DNA from: Mesonia sp. K7
GTDB taxonomy: Bacteria; Bacteroidota; Bacteroidia; Flavobacteriales; Flavobacteriaceae
Reading direction: 5' to 3'
DNA length: 64,000 bases
Assembly: GCF_003233725.1 (NCBI RefSeq)
Contig: NZ_QKQV01000008.1
Coordinates: 47,384-111,383 of the forward strand
Part shown: positions 14,667-23,832 of the stretch, one piece after another
Position numbering within the stretch: the stretch's first letter is position 1
Layout: the number at the start of each line of letters is the position of its first letter
Notes under the pieces: generated by a model
Seen by the model: only the letters and a program-made list of their open reading frames with translations
Told to the model about the DNA's origin: nothing
The model's database searches: none
Made by a program: the position numbers and the translations under genes

Positions 14667-16006
14667 GCTTCTACCATTTCATTAACAAAATCAAACCTTA
14701 CCAACCCATCTGTGTCGATTTCTGTTAGTTCAACTTCGTGTAAAGTATTAACCAATTCAGGATTCCAAGGGTATTTTACCTTGATATAATTTTCCGTAAA
14801 ACCGTGAATGTAACCTTCTTTGTTTTCACCTTCAAAAAGCACGGTAAACGTTTCGCCTAAATGTTGTTCATAAAATGCTCGACGTTTTTTTACTGATAAA
14901 GCACGTAACATTTTGCTGCGTTTTTTACGGGTTCTAATCGGCACAACACCATCCATTTCTGCAGCTGGTGTATTGTCTCTTTCAGAATAAGTAAAGACAT
15001 GTAAGTATGAAATATCTAGTTCTTGCAAAAAATGATAGGTGTCGAGAAAACGTTCTTCGGTTTCTCCCGGAAACCCAACAATTACGTCAACCCCAATACA
15101 AGCTTGCGGCATGATCCGCTTGATTTGTTCAACACGATCTACATACAGCTCTCGCATGTAACGTCTTCGCATCAATTTCAGCAAATCATTGCTTCCGCTC
15201 TGTAAGGGAATATGAAAATGCGGCACAAAAGTATCACTTTGCGCTACGAAATTGATAGTTTCGTTTTTCAGCAAATTAGGCTCGATAGACGAAATACGTA
15301 GCCTTTCGATGCCGTCTATTTTATCTAAGGCTTGTACCAATTCTAAAAAAGTATGCTCGTGTTTTTTGTTGCCGAACTCTCCTTTTCCGTAATCACCAAT
15401 ATTTACTCCTGTTAAGACAATTTCTTTGATATCTTGTTCCGAAATTTCCTTGGCATTTGTTAGCACATTTTCTAAAGTATCACTTCTTGAAATACCTCGA
15501 GCTAAAGGAATTGTACAATAAGTACATTTGTAATCGCAACCATCTTGCACTTTTAAGAAAGCACGGGTTCGATCACCAATAGAATATGAACCTACATAAA
15601 AATTGGCTTCATCAATCTCACATGAATGCACTTCACCTAAACCTTTCTTAGTGAGATCGTCGAGATATTCGGTAATATTGAATTTTTCTGTAGCTCCCAA
15701 AACCAAATCAACCCCTAGGGTTTCGGCCAATTCTTCTGGTTTTAGCTGCGCATAACAACCTATTGCTATAATAAATCCGTCTGGGTTTGCTTTTGTGGCT
15801 TGTTTTACAATACTTTTAAAACGTTTGTCGGCGTTCTCTGTTACACTACACGTGTTGATGACATAAACATCAGCTTCTTCGCTGAACTCGACCTTATCAT
15901 AACCTTCATCTCTAAAAGATCGAGCAATTGTCGAAGTTTCCGAAAAATTGAGTTTACACCCTAGAGTGTAAAATGCAACGCTTTTATTGATGTTTTCTAT
16001 TGGCAC
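14663..16006 (-). CDS. mtaB: tRNA t6A37 methylthiotransferase MtaB
   Basis: A radical-SAM enzyme that converts t6A37 to ms2t6A37 in tRNAs reading ANN codons. In its 447 residues the order is: UPF0004 domain with three conserved Cys (YTLGCKLN, INTCSVTENADKR, IAIGCYAQ), radical SAM domain with the CxxxCxxC cluster (DGCDYKCTYCTIPLARG) and a C-terminal TRAM domain (about 380-440). The YTLGCKLN/N form favours MtaB over MiaB. Promoter at 16069-16077. Confidence 0.94.
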   Translation of the reverse strand: MPIENINKSVAFYTLGCKLNFSETSTIARSFRDEGYDKVEFSEEADVYVINTCSVTENADKRFKSIVKQATKANPDGFIIAIGCYAQLKPEELAETLGVDLVLGATEKFNITEYLDDLTKKGLGEVHSCEIDEANFYVGSYSIGDRTRAFLKVQDGCDYKCTYCTIPLARGISRSDTLENVLTNAKEISEQDIKEIVLTGVNIGDYGKGEFGNKKHEHTFLELVQALDKIDGIERLRISSIEPNLLKNETINFVAQSDTFVPHFHIPLQSGSNDLLKLMRRRYMRELYVDRVEQIKRIMPQACIGVDVIVGFPGETEERFLDTYHFLQELDISYLHVFTYSERDNTPAAEMDGVVPIRTRKKRSKMLRALSVKKRRAFYEQHLGETFTVLFEGENKEGYIHGFTENYIKVKYPWNPELVNTLHEVELTEIDTDGLVRFDFVNEMVEA

Positions 16007-16062
16007 AACTAAATTTACTTTCTTTTTAGTATTATTGCTATACGTTTATGATTCCTTAAAAA

Positions 16063-17721
16063 ATGGGTGCAAATATACAACCTATAAATGTTTTTTTAAA
16101 ATTGTCACGCAGTAGTAAATTGATATTCATCAAGATATTTACATTTTCAGGAATGTTTTTCTTCATTTTTGGTTGTCAAAGTTCTTTAGAAGAAAATCGA
16201 AACCATTTAGTTTTTCGTTATAACGAACACGCCAACATCACTTCACTAGATCCCGCTTTCGCGAAAGACCAACGCAACATTTGGCCTTGTAATCAGCTCT
16301 ATAATAGCTTAGTAAGATTAGACGACCAACTTAACATTCAACCAGATTTGGCTAAAAATTGGACCATTAGTGAAGATGCCAAAACCTACGAGTTTATTTT
16401 GCGCAACGATGTGTTATTTCACGAAAGTGAAATTTTCACAAATAAAACACGAAACGTAAATAGCAGCGATGTGGTTTATAGTCTCAATAGGTTGTTAGAT
16501 CCTAAAATTGCTTCGCCCGGAAGTTGGGTGTTACAATCGGTAAAGAATATTATTGCGGTAAACGACACCATCGTAAAAATAGAGCTGGAAAAACCCTTTC
16601 CTGCATTTTTAGGCTTGCTTTCGATGAAATATTGTTCAGTAATCCCAGTAGAAATGGAAAATCACGATTTTAGGGAAAACCCTGTCGGAACTGGGCCTTT
16701 TTATTTTAAACGTTGGGAAGCAAACGAAAAATTGGTTTTTCGTAAGAACAAAAATTATTTTGAAAAAGATAGTTTAGGAAACTCTTTACCGCATTTGGAG
16801 GCTGTGGCTATAACTTTTTTACCCGACAAACAGAGTGAATTTTTACAATTTGCGCAAGGAAAAATAGATTTTATAAGCGGTTTAGACCCTTCTTACAAAG
16901 ACGAATTATTGACTAACAAAGGCGAACTGAGGGAAAAATACTCCTCTTCAGTAAATATGTTTCAGCATCCGTATTTAAACACCGAATATATTGGTATTTA
17001 TTTAGAGCATCCAACTGATGAAGTAAATTCGCTGGCACTTCGCCAGGCCATCAATTACGGTTTTAACCGAAAAGCAATGATCACCTACCTTAGAAACGGA
17101 ATGGGAACCGAAGCAACACACGGTTTTATCCCTAAAGGTTTGCCTGGTTTTTCTGAGAAAGAATATTACCCATACAACCCATCTAAAGCTGAAGAACTCG
17201 TAAATCAGTACAGGCAAGAAACGGGCATTCAAAATCCGGAAATCAACATTAGTACTAATGCTTCATATTTGGATTTGTGTGAATATATGCAACGTGAACT
17301 TTTAAAAATTGGCATTACTGTAAATGTAGATGTGATGCCGCCTTCGACTTTGCGTCAACAACGTTCTGCAGGAAAACTGCAAATGTTTCGCGCCAGTTGG
17401 ATTGCCGATTACCCCGATGCCGAAAATTATTTGTCACTTTTTTACAGTAAGAACTTTGCCCCAAACGGACCGAATTATACGCATTTTAAATCAGAAAAGT
17501 TTGATGAGTTTTACGAAAAAGCGACCAAAACTGCCGGTGTAAACGAGCGACTTCTACTCTACCAACAAATGGATTCGATCATAACTACACAAGCTGCTGT
17601 TGTTCCTTTGTATTATGATAAAGTGGTACGTTTTACACAAAAAAACGTACAAGATTTAGGCATTAACCCAATTAATTTATTGGATTTACGATATGTAAAA
17701 AAGAAGATGCTTAACGATTAA
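16063..17721 (+). CDS. ABC transporter substrate-binding lipoprotein (SBP_bac_5)
   Basis: A peptide/nickel-type (OppA/DppA) solute-binding lipoprotein of up to 552 residues. It has a basic, hydrophobic N-terminus and a lipobox ending IFGC (Cys38 from this ATG). Family marks are SLDPAFAKDQRN, YEFILRNDVLFHES, PVGTGPFYFKRWE and the late ADYPDAENYLSLFYS. The start is uncertain: a TTG at 16102 would give a more normal signal peptide, and the mtaB promoter overlaps the first codons. No permease or ATPase gene is adjacent, so it is an orphan. Its 3' end overlaps convergent mltG by 11 bp. Confidence 0.87.
   Translation: MGANIQPINVFLKLSRSSKLIFIKIFTFSGMFFFIFGCQSSLEENRNHLVFRYNEHANITSLDPAFAKDQRNIWPCNQLYNSLVRLDDQLNIQPDLAKNWTISEDAKTYEFILRNDVLFHESEIFTNKTRNVNSSDVVYSLNRLLDPKIASPGSWVLQSVKNIIAVNDTIVKIELEKPFPAFLGLLSMKYCSVIPVEMENHDFRENPVGTGPFYFKRWEANEKLVFRKNKNYFEKDSLGNSLPHLEAVAITFLPDKQSEFLQFAQGKIDFISGLDPSYKDELLTNKGELREKYSSSVNMFQHPYLNTEYIGIYLEHPTDEVNSLALRQAINYGFNRKAMITYLRNGMGTEATHGFIPKGLPGFSEKEYYPYNPSKAEELVNQYRQETGIQNPEINISTNASYLDLCEYMQRELLKIGITVNVDVMPPSTLRQQRSAGKLQMFRASWIADYPDAENYLSLFYSKNFAPNGPNYTHFKSEKFDEFYEKATKTAGVNERLLLYQQMDSIITTQAAVVPLYYDKVVRFTQKNVQDLGINPINLLDLRYVKKKMLND
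16069..16077 (-). promoter_or_regulatory. -7 element of mtaB promoter
   Basis: The complement reads TATATTTGC, a perfect TAnnTTTG element, about 62 bp before the mtaB start. It overlaps the 5' end of the divergent binding-protein gene. No clear TTG is placed 19 bp further. Confidence 0.5.
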
Positions 17722-18754
17722 TACCCATTTTATTTATCCAAGCTACATATTTCTGTTTGTTGACATTATGTTGTGCTAAAGTATTGGCAAACATATGATA
17801 ACCAGGTTTTTCGGGATTGGCAACAAAATAGAAATAATTATGGTTCTCGTAATCTAAAACCGCGTTTATCGAAGAAATATCAGGCATCGCGATAGGACCT
17901 GGTGGCAAATCTTTATACAAATAAGTATTATAAGGCGAATTAATTGTTAAATCTTTATACAACACTCTTTTAATAATGGTGTCGAAGTTGTTTAGATTTC
18001 GCTTTAAAGCGTAAATTACTGTTGGGTCTGCATCGAGTTTCCAACCATTTTTATAGCGATTCATATACACTCCAGCCACACGTTTACGTTCGTCAACTTT
18101 GGCTGTTTCTTTTTGAACAATCGAAGCCACAACACTTACTTCTTGTGGTGTTAAATTGTGCTTTTTAGCTTTTGCTTTTCTATTTTCTGTCCAGAAGCGC
18201 TGATATTCAGTTAGCATTCGTTCGCGAAACTCTTCTGCAGAAGTATTCCAATAAAACTCATATTGATTGGGGATATACATCGCCAGAGCTGTTTCTTGCT
18301 CAAAACCATTTTCAGCTAAAAAAGCCCCGTCTTTAAACGCCTGTAGTAAGCTTAAACTATCGGCTTCGATTTGTGTAGCAATTCTTCCTGCCAGATTTTC
18401 CAAACGTTCTTGGTTGTTGAAAACTACTTTTACAGGAATATTTTCACTTCGCAAGGTATTGATGATTTCGTTATTGTTCATTCCTTTCTGAAGCACATAA
18501 TGACCTGGTTTGATATAATTGTGGTAGCCTTTTTTCTGAGCAATCATATCAAAATTCTTTAGATCTTTGATATGCGGTTGTAATTCTTTCAGTACGTCGT
18601 TGTATGTACTTTCAGTTTTGATATAAACCGATTGTGTCTCGGCATCAAAACTGGTATTTGGCCCAAAAATAGTATTGTAGATGTAGTATGAGAAAATACC
18701 CAAACCAACAATTCCCAATAAAGAAATGACCAATAAAATCTTCTTAATATACAT
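17711..18754 (-). CDS. mltG: endolytic transglycosylase MltG
   Basis: Cuts nascent glycan strands at the membrane and so sets their length. The 347-residue protein has one N-terminal membrane helix (about 5-27), a LysM-like region (about 45-110) and the YceG catalytic domain with Glu216 in ASIVQKETAK, followed by DPTVIYAL, NSPYNTYLYKDLPPGPI and the closing NHNYFYFVA, all family hallmarks. It overlaps the GNAT gene upstream by 11 bp, so it is part of the dapF-GNAT-mltG operon. The 3' end overlaps a convergent gene. Confidence 0.94.
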   Translation of the reverse strand: MYIKKILLVISLLGIVGLGIFSYYIYNTIFGPNTSFDAETQSVYIKTESTYNDVLKELQPHIKDLKNFDMIAQKKGYHNYIKPGHYVLQKGMNNNEIINTLRSENIPVKVVFNNQERLENLAGRIATQIEADSLSLLQAFKDGAFLAENGFEQETALAMYIPNQYEFYWNTSAEEFRERMLTEYQRFWTENRKAKAKKHNLTPQEVSVVASIVQKETAKVDERKRVAGVYMNRYKNGWKLDADPTVIYALKRNLNNFDTIIKRVLYKDLTINSPYNTYLYKDLPPGPIAMPDISSINAVLDYENHNYFYFVANPEKPGYHMFANTLAQHNVNKQKYVAWINKMGINR

Positions 18755-19271
18755 GATTTATCAACTGATATAATAATTCGTTTTTAAATTTTCCGTCTTC
18801 CAAAACCCAATCTTTTTTGGTAGAATAACAATTAAACCCCGCTTTTTCAAACAATTTTATACTTGCCAAATTATCTTCCAAGACATTGGCATAAACTTGA
18901 TGCAACTTTAAGTGTTTAAAACAATATTTACAGATAAGCTCGATTGATTCTGATGCAAAACCTCGCTTCCGCTGATTTTCTTGAGCGATGAGAATACCGA
19001 TTCCTGCTTTTCTGTGCGACGGGTCAAACTCAAACACATCTATAAAACCCAGCTTTTCTTCACCAGAACATATTACCAAACGCAATTGTTTGGCTTGGTA
19101 AATATCTTGTTGGGCATTTTCGAGGTAGTTTTTTAAAATATAGGTAGAAAACGGAATTTGCGTCTCACTAATCGCCCAAAAATCTTCGTTATTTTCTACT
19201 TCTTGCAAAAAATGAAGGTCTTCTGGCTCAAGTGCTCGCAATTGTATATTTTCTCCTTTTAAAGTTAACAT
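18744..19271 (-). CDS. GNAT family N-acetyltransferase (RimJ-like)
   Basis: A 175-residue acetyltransferase. The start MLTLKGENIQLRALEPEDL at 19271 is typical of RimJ/RimL-type GNATs, and residues beyond this in the open frame are not family-like. The acetyl-CoA loop is visible at GIGILIAQENQRKRGFASESIELI, and the late NLASIKLFEKAGFN is the standard GNAT motif B. Start overlaps the dapF stop by 7 nt and stop overlaps mltG, so the three are co-translated. Substrate unknown. Confidence 0.85.
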   Translation of the reverse strand: MLTLKGENIQLRALEPEDLHFLQEVENNEDFWAISETQIPFSTYILKNYLENAQQDIYQAKQLRLVICSGEEKLGFIDVFEFDPSHRKAGIGILIAQENQRKRGFASESIELICKYCFKHLKLHQVYANVLEDNLASIKLFEKAGFNCYSTKKDWVLEDGKFKNELLYQLINHVY

Positions 19272-20044
19272 GAGATTTCGCCTTGATATACTTGTTTTGC
19301 TGGACCAGTAAGCCAAATATTTTGGTAGCCCGAATCATTTTTTTCAAAAGAAACACTCAAGTTTCCACCTTGAGTAATCACTTCAATAGTTTTTCGATTG
19401 ATTTTCCCTTTTTCATAAGCTGCCAAAGCGGCAGCAGTAACGCCTGTTCCACAAGAGAAAGTTTCATCTTCTACCCCACGTTCAAAAGTTCGCATAACAA
19501 TTTTATCACCTACCATTTCTACAAAGTTTACATTGGTTCCGCCTGGCTGATAAATTTTGTCATGTCTAATTTTTGCGCCTAAAGTTTTAACATCTAAACT
19601 TTCTACATCGCTTTTAAAAGCTATATGGTGTGGCGAACCTGTATTAACAAAAGTACCAATCGCATTGTCACGGACTTCAGTAACATCCTGCATTTTCAGA
19701 CTGACACTTTCGCCATCAATTTTAGCCTCATGAACGCCATCAACTGCTGTAAAAATAGTTTCCTTGCCAAAAATCCCAAGAAATTTAGCAAAACTTACAA
19801 TGCATCTTCCGCCATTTCCGCACATCGAACTTTCTTTACCGTCGGCGTTAAAATAAACCATGGTAAAATCATCTTCTTCTCGTTCTGGCGGATTTAAAAG
19901 TATCAAACCGTCGGCACCAATGCCAAAACGTCGGTCACACAAAAAATTGATGATTTTGGTATCATTTTTGAAAGTCAAATCACGGTTATCGATCATCACA
20001 AAATCGTTGCCCGTGCCTTGATATTTATAAAATTTAAGGTTCAT
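19265..20044 (-). CDS. dapF: diaminopimelate epimerase
   Basis: Interconverts LL- and meso-diaminopimelate for lysine and peptidoglycan synthesis. The start at 20044 (MNLKFYKYQGTGNDFVMID) agrees with the family; ten in-frame upstream residues are not coding. Both catalytic cysteines are present, in MCGNGGRC and in FSCGTGVTAA, along with the FNADGKES and GGTNVNFVE loops. Length (259 residues) is standard. First gene of the dapF-GNAT-mltG operon, which links cell-wall precursor synthesis with glycan cutting. Confidence 0.96.
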   Translation of the reverse strand: MNLKFYKYQGTGNDFVMIDNRDLTFKNDTKIINFLCDRRFGIGADGLILLNPPEREEDDFTMVYFNADGKESSMCGNGGRCIVSFAKFLGIFGKETIFTAVDGVHEAKIDGESVSLKMQDVTEVRDNAIGTFVNTGSPHHIAFKSDVESLDVKTLGAKIRHDKIYQPGGTNVNFVEMVGDKIVMRTFERGVEDETFSCGTGVTAAALAAYEKGKINRKTIEVITQGGNLSVSFEKNDSGYQNIWLTGPAKQVYQGEISC

Positions 20045-20062
20045 TTTTTGTAGAATAAGTGA

Positions 20063-20071
20063 GCAAAGATA
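20063..20071 (-). promoter_or_regulatory. -7 element of dapF promoter
   Basis: The complement reads TATCTTTGC, matching TAnnTTTG, 18 bp before the dapF ATG. The -33 TTG is not at standard spacing, so confidence is moderate. Confidence 0.45.
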
Positions 20072-20139
20072 CAATTTATTCCTACAAAAAGGAGTTATAA
20101 CATCAAGAGGAAAATAATTAAAAAATAAATGCTATTTCT

Positions 20140-21531
20140 ATGAAAAAAATATCAGTTTTATTTTTGGTTGCCCTATTCGGCGGATTTACTTCTCTCGGAA
20201 TCTATAAATACTTTATTGAAGAAAACCAACCTGAATATATCGTCGAAGAAACCGACGAGCAACCGCAACAAAGTAACCATTTTAAAACACAACAAGTATC
20301 TTACGGTACGGCCTTTGCCAATCCAGATTTTACCACAGCAGCCAATAAAACAGTTCACGCTGTAGTTCACGTAAAAAATGTAAGTATTGGCCCACGTTCC
20401 ATACAAGAATATATGCATGGCATTCAAGGTAAAGCCATTCGTGGTGCTGGCTCTGGAGTAATTATCACACAAGACGGTTATATTGTGACTAACAATCATG
20501 TCATACAAGGAGCAAGTGAAATTCAGGTAACTTTAAACAACAACATCACTTATAAAGCAAAAGTAATTGGTACGGCACCAAAAGCCGATATCGCTTTGAT
20601 AAAAATAGACGCTAACGATCTCAATTATTTACCTTTCGGAAATAGCGACCAAGTACAATTGGGCGAATGGGTTTTGGCAGTGGGCAACCCGTTGAACTTA
20701 ACTTCTACCGTTACCGCTGGAATTGTAAGTGCCAAAGGTCGCGACCTAAATGAAGGTGACACTTCTTTGCCTTCTTACATTCAGACAGATGCGGCAATCA
20801 ACCCTGGAAATAGTGGTGGAGCTTTGGTAAACACTAATGGTGAACTTATCGGAATAAACACAGCAATCACATCACAAACAGGAAGTTACATTGGTTATGG
20901 TTTTGCTGTACCAAGCAACAATGCTCGAAAAATTGTGGAAGACTTGTTAGAATATGGTGACATCCAACAAGCGATTATCGGAATTACCGGGGGAACCTTA
21001 AATCCAGAAGCCGCTAAAAAATATGATCTAAGTGTATCGCAAGGAGTTTATGTAAGCTCAGTAAATGATAACGCGGAAAGAAGTGGTCTACGAAAAGGTG
21101 ATTTAATCATCAAAATAGATGGTATTAGGGTAAGAAAAATGTCTGACCTTACCGCATATATCAACACTAAAAGACCAGGTGATGATGTTCAAGTAAATTT
21201 TATTAGAGATGATGAAGAGAAAATCACCAAAGTACGCCTTTCTAAATATGAAACCATTATTATTGAAAAAGCAGGTTTAGAAGTCACCAATGCCGATGAT
21301 GATTATTTAGCTTATTTTGACGCTACTTACGGAGTGAAAATTGTTAAACCTATTTCTGAGCATATCAACATTCCGCAAGACCAGTTTATCATCACCAAAA
21401 TAGACGACATCAAAGTAAATAGTGTAGATGATGTCAAAAGAATTTTGAACAAAACACACAAAAATCAAGCCTTACAAGTTACTTTTAAAAACAGAAGAGG
21501 TTATGAAGACACCTATACGTTTAGGTCCTAA
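20140..21531 (+). CDS. degP: periplasmic serine protease of the HtrA/DegP family
   Basis: Degrades or refolds damaged envelope proteins. The 463-residue protein has an N-terminal signal or anchor (about 3-23), a trypsin-like domain with an intact triad (His120 in VTNNHV, Asp150 in KADIALI, Ser225 in NPGNSGGAL) and two PDZ domains (about 275-360 and 370-460, the second divergent). It is a single-gene unit bounded by a strong terminator. The choice between DegP and DegQ cannot be made from sequence alone. Confidence 0.93.
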   Translation: MKKISVLFLVALFGGFTSLGIYKYFIEENQPEYIVEETDEQPQQSNHFKTQQVSYGTAFANPDFTTAANKTVHAVVHVKNVSIGPRSIQEYMHGIQGKAIRGAGSGVIITQDGYIVTNNHVIQGASEIQVTLNNNITYKAKVIGTAPKADIALIKIDANDLNYLPFGNSDQVQLGEWVLAVGNPLNLTSTVTAGIVSAKGRDLNEGDTSLPSYIQTDAAINPGNSGGALVNTNGELIGINTAITSQTGSYIGYGFAVPSNNARKIVEDLLEYGDIQQAIIGITGGTLNPEAAKKYDLSVSQGVYVSSVNDNAERSGLRKGDLIIKIDGIRVRKMSDLTAYINTKRPGDDVQVNFIRDDEEKITKVRLSKYETIIIEKAGLEVTNADDDYLAYFDATYGVKIVKPISEHINIPQDQFIITKIDDIKVNSVDDVKRILNKTHKNQALQVTFKNRRGYEDTYTFRS

Positions 21532-21550
21532 TTCCCAAGAAACGAAAAAT

Positions 21551-21590
21551 AAAAAATCCTTCATCAAAAAAGTGAAGGATTTTTTATTTT
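21551..21590 (+). terminator. rho-independent terminator after HtrA gene
   Basis: aaaatccttca, an 8-nt loop, then gtgaaggatttttt followed by T-rich sequence: a strong hairpin with a T tail. Confidence 0.85.
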
Positions 21591-21616
21591 CTGCACTTTA
21601 AATAATTTAAAATAAC

Positions 21617-21624
21617 TATTTTTG
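21617..21624 (+). promoter_or_regulatory. -7 element of gap promoter
   Basis: tatttttg matches TAnnTTTG, 32 bp before the gap ATG. No TTG at the standard distance. Confidence 0.5.
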
Positions 21625-21656
21625 CAGCACCTTAAATCCTAACACAATATTTCATC

Positions 21657-23099
21657 ATGAACCAACATGAAAATTACGAGAAAGAACTTGCTTTTCAAGC
21701 AGATAGAAGGAAAGCAACTGTAGAATTTATCAAAACCGCAAACGACCTATGGTATGATAAATCTATCGAATTAGTTCTTTTTAAAAATCAATTAATCGAC
21801 AAAAGCGTAAGCGAAATTTTAAACCTTCACGAATACGCTGGAGAATTTGTAGAGAAGCCTATCTCTATTTTTGATTCGGTAGAAATCGCACAAGCTATCA
21901 AAGCTTTAGATTTGCCGCCTGCAAAATTAGACATCGGTAAACTTACTTACGAATACCACAAAGAAGGTTCTGATAATGTAACTGCTTTTGTAACCAATAA
22001 ATTAAGTGATTCTAAAGATTACCAAGAAATCAAACCAAAAGATGTTGTTTTATATGGTTTTGGTAGAATTGGTAGATTGCTCGCTAGAGAATTGATGGTA
22101 AAAGCCGGAAAAGGAAACCAATTAAGACTTAGAGCGATTGTTGTAAGAGGAACGGTTGACAAAACGGTTTTAGAAAAAAGAGCTTCTTTACTAAAGAGCG
22201 ATTCTGTTCACGGTGATTTTTCAGGTACTGTTGGTATCAATGAAGAGAAAAAAGCTTTAATCATCAACGGCACAACCGTACATATCATCTCGGCAAACCA
22301 ACCAGAAGATATCGATTATACCACTTACGGAATCAATAATGCTTTGATTATTGACAACACGGGAGCTTTTAGAGACGACGAAGCTTTAAAAAGACATTTA
22401 TCTTCTAAAGGAGCAAGCAAAGTTTTATTAACTGCTCCAGGAAAAGGAGTTCCGAATATTGTTCACGGTGTGAACCATACAGAATACAACCCAGAAGAAG
22501 TTTCTATTTTTTCAGCGGCTTCTTGTACCACTAATGCAATTACGCCAGTTTTAAAAGCAATTGAAGATTCTTTAGGAATCAATAACGGGCATTTAGAAAC
22601 CATTCATGCCTACACCAACGACCAAAACTTGGTAGATAACATGCATAAAAAATACCGTCGTGGTCGTGCAGCAGCTTTAAACATGGTTATTACCGAAACT
22701 GGAGCTGGAAGTGCTGTAGCAAAAGCTTTACCTGCATTGGCTGGAAAACTTACGTCAAACGCCATTCGTGTTCCTGTACCAAACGGTTCGTTAGCGATTT
22801 TAAACTTAAACCTTAAAAAAGTGGTAAGTTTAGACGAACTCAATAGTATTTTAAAGAAATATGCTTTAGAAGGAGACTTGGTAGAGCAAATTAAGTATTC
22901 TATCGATAACGAATTGGTGTCTTCAGATATTATTGGTTGTTCTGCACCTTCTATTTATGACAGCAAAGCAACTATAGTTACCGAAGACGGGAATAACATT
23001 GTGCTTTATGTTTGGTACGATAACGAGTATGGTTACAGCCACCAAGTTATTCGTTTAGCAAAATATATCGCCCAAGTAAGACGTTATACTTACTATTAA
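21657..23099 (+). CDS. gap: glyceraldehyde-3-phosphate dehydrogenase with N-terminal extension
   Basis: Oxidises glyceraldehyde 3-phosphate to 1,3-bisphosphoglycerate with NAD(P). The Rossmann motif GFGRIGR lies at 134-140 rather than near residue 10, so there is a helical N-terminal extension of about 128 residues (ELAFQADRRKATVEFIKTANDLWYDKSIEL...). The catalytic Cys290 (SAASCTTNAI) and the C-terminal YDNEYGYSHQVIRLA are intact. Total length 480 against about 335 for the classical enzyme. Similar long forms occur in Bacteroidota; the extension's role is unknown. Own promoter and terminator. Confidence 0.93.
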   Translation: MNQHENYEKELAFQADRRKATVEFIKTANDLWYDKSIELVLFKNQLIDKSVSEILNLHEYAGEFVEKPISIFDSVEIAQAIKALDLPPAKLDIGKLTYEYHKEGSDNVTAFVTNKLSDSKDYQEIKPKDVVLYGFGRIGRLLARELMVKAGKGNQLRLRAIVVRGTVDKTVLEKRASLLKSDSVHGDFSGTVGINEEKKALIINGTTVHIISANQPEDIDYTTYGINNALIIDNTGAFRDDEALKRHLSSKGASKVLLTAPGKGVPNIVHGVNHTEYNPEEVSIFSAASCTTNAITPVLKAIEDSLGINNGHLETIHAYTNDQNLVDNMHKKYRRGRAAALNMVITETGAGSAVAKALPALAGKLTSNAIRVPVPNGSLAILNLNLKKVVSLDELNSILKKYALEGDLVEQIKYSIDNELVSSDIIGCSAPSIYDSKATIVTEDGNNIVLYVWYDNEYGYSHQVIRLAKYIAQVRRYTYY

Positions 23100-23127
23100 T
23101 ATAGTATTCGCTTAAAGCGGAAATATA

Positions 23128-23155
23128 AACCTACCGAAATTCGGTAGGTTTTTTT
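23128..23155 (+). terminator. rho-independent terminator after gap
   Basis: aacctaccga/tcggtaggtt is a perfect 10-bp stem with a very short loop, followed by seven T. Confidence 0.88.
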
Positions 23156-23192
23156 ATAACATAATTTTATAATTTTAGCCATGTTATTCCGT

Positions 23193-23200
23193 TATCTTTG
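23193..23200 (+). promoter_or_regulatory. -7 element upstream of coiled-coil membrane gene
   Basis: tatctttg (TAnnTTTG) lies 34 bp before the ATG at 23235. It sits inside the longer open frame from 23181, which is why the downstream ATG is taken as the start. Confidence 0.5.
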
Positions 23201-23234
23201 CAAAATAAATTTCAAGAGACAAAAAACCCTAAAA

Positions 23235-23825
23235 ATGAGAAAAGTACTATTCTTTTTTTTATTAATCACAACTACTTTTATAACCTACGCTCAAGAAGAA
23301 ATAGAGCTCAACACCCAAAACCAGAGTATAGAATATCAGTTTCATCAACTGATGGAAGATGCTAATAATTATAAAGGCTACGAAGTCATTTCTCGTCAGA
23401 GTATTCTTGAACTAAAAGATAATATTTTAGATAGTGTACAAGATCTAAAAACAAAAATTGCTAAATCCCACGATAGCATCCAAAACCAACAAACGGAAAT
23501 AGCTTCGCTCAACCAAAGTATCGAAAGCTTAAAAACCAATTTAGCTTCTGCGGAAAAAGAAAAACGAACGTATAAATTTTTTGGTTTAGAACTCAACACC
23601 GTTACTTACACCAGAACACTTTGGTTTATCATTCTTATTTTTGCTTTGCTTTTTGGCTATTTCTTATACAAATATAGAAGCAGTAATGAAGTGACAAAAG
23701 AAGCGCAAAAAAACCTTAAAGAAACCGAAGCCGAATTCGAAGAATACCGCAAAACTTCTTTAGAAAACCAACAGAAGTTAGGCCGAATGCTGCAAGACGA
23801 AAGAAATAAAAATGCAAAAAGCTAA
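23235..23825 (+). CDS. coiled-coil membrane protein upstream of trmD
   Basis: A 196-residue protein: signal peptide (1-19, FITYAQ cut), a coiled coil outside the membrane (about 60-125, rich in Gln/Glu/Lys/Ser heptads), one membrane helix (about 133-153, [19 protein letters not shown]) and a second, cytoplasmic coiled coil (about 158-196). Homologues are often mislabelled tRNA (guanine-N1)-methyltransferase because they sit beside trmD; it has no methyltransferase motif. It overlaps the upstream part of the trmD frame, so the genes are cotranscribed. Function unknown. Confidence 0.75.
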   Translation: MRKVLFFFLLITTTFITYAQEEIELNTQNQSIEYQFHQLMEDANNYKGYEVISRQSILELKDNILDSVQDLKTKIAKSHDSIQNQQTEIASLNQSIESLKTNLASAEKEKRTYKFFGLELNTVTYTRTLWFIILIFALLFGYFLYKYRSSNEVTKEAQKNLKETEAEFEEYRKTSLENQQKLGRMLQDERNKNAKS

Positions 23826-23832
23826 ACAGCTT

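Noticed and set aside
23181..23234. Longer start for the coiled-coil protein
   Set aside because: The -7 promoter element lies within it, and the shorter form begins with a proper signal peptide.
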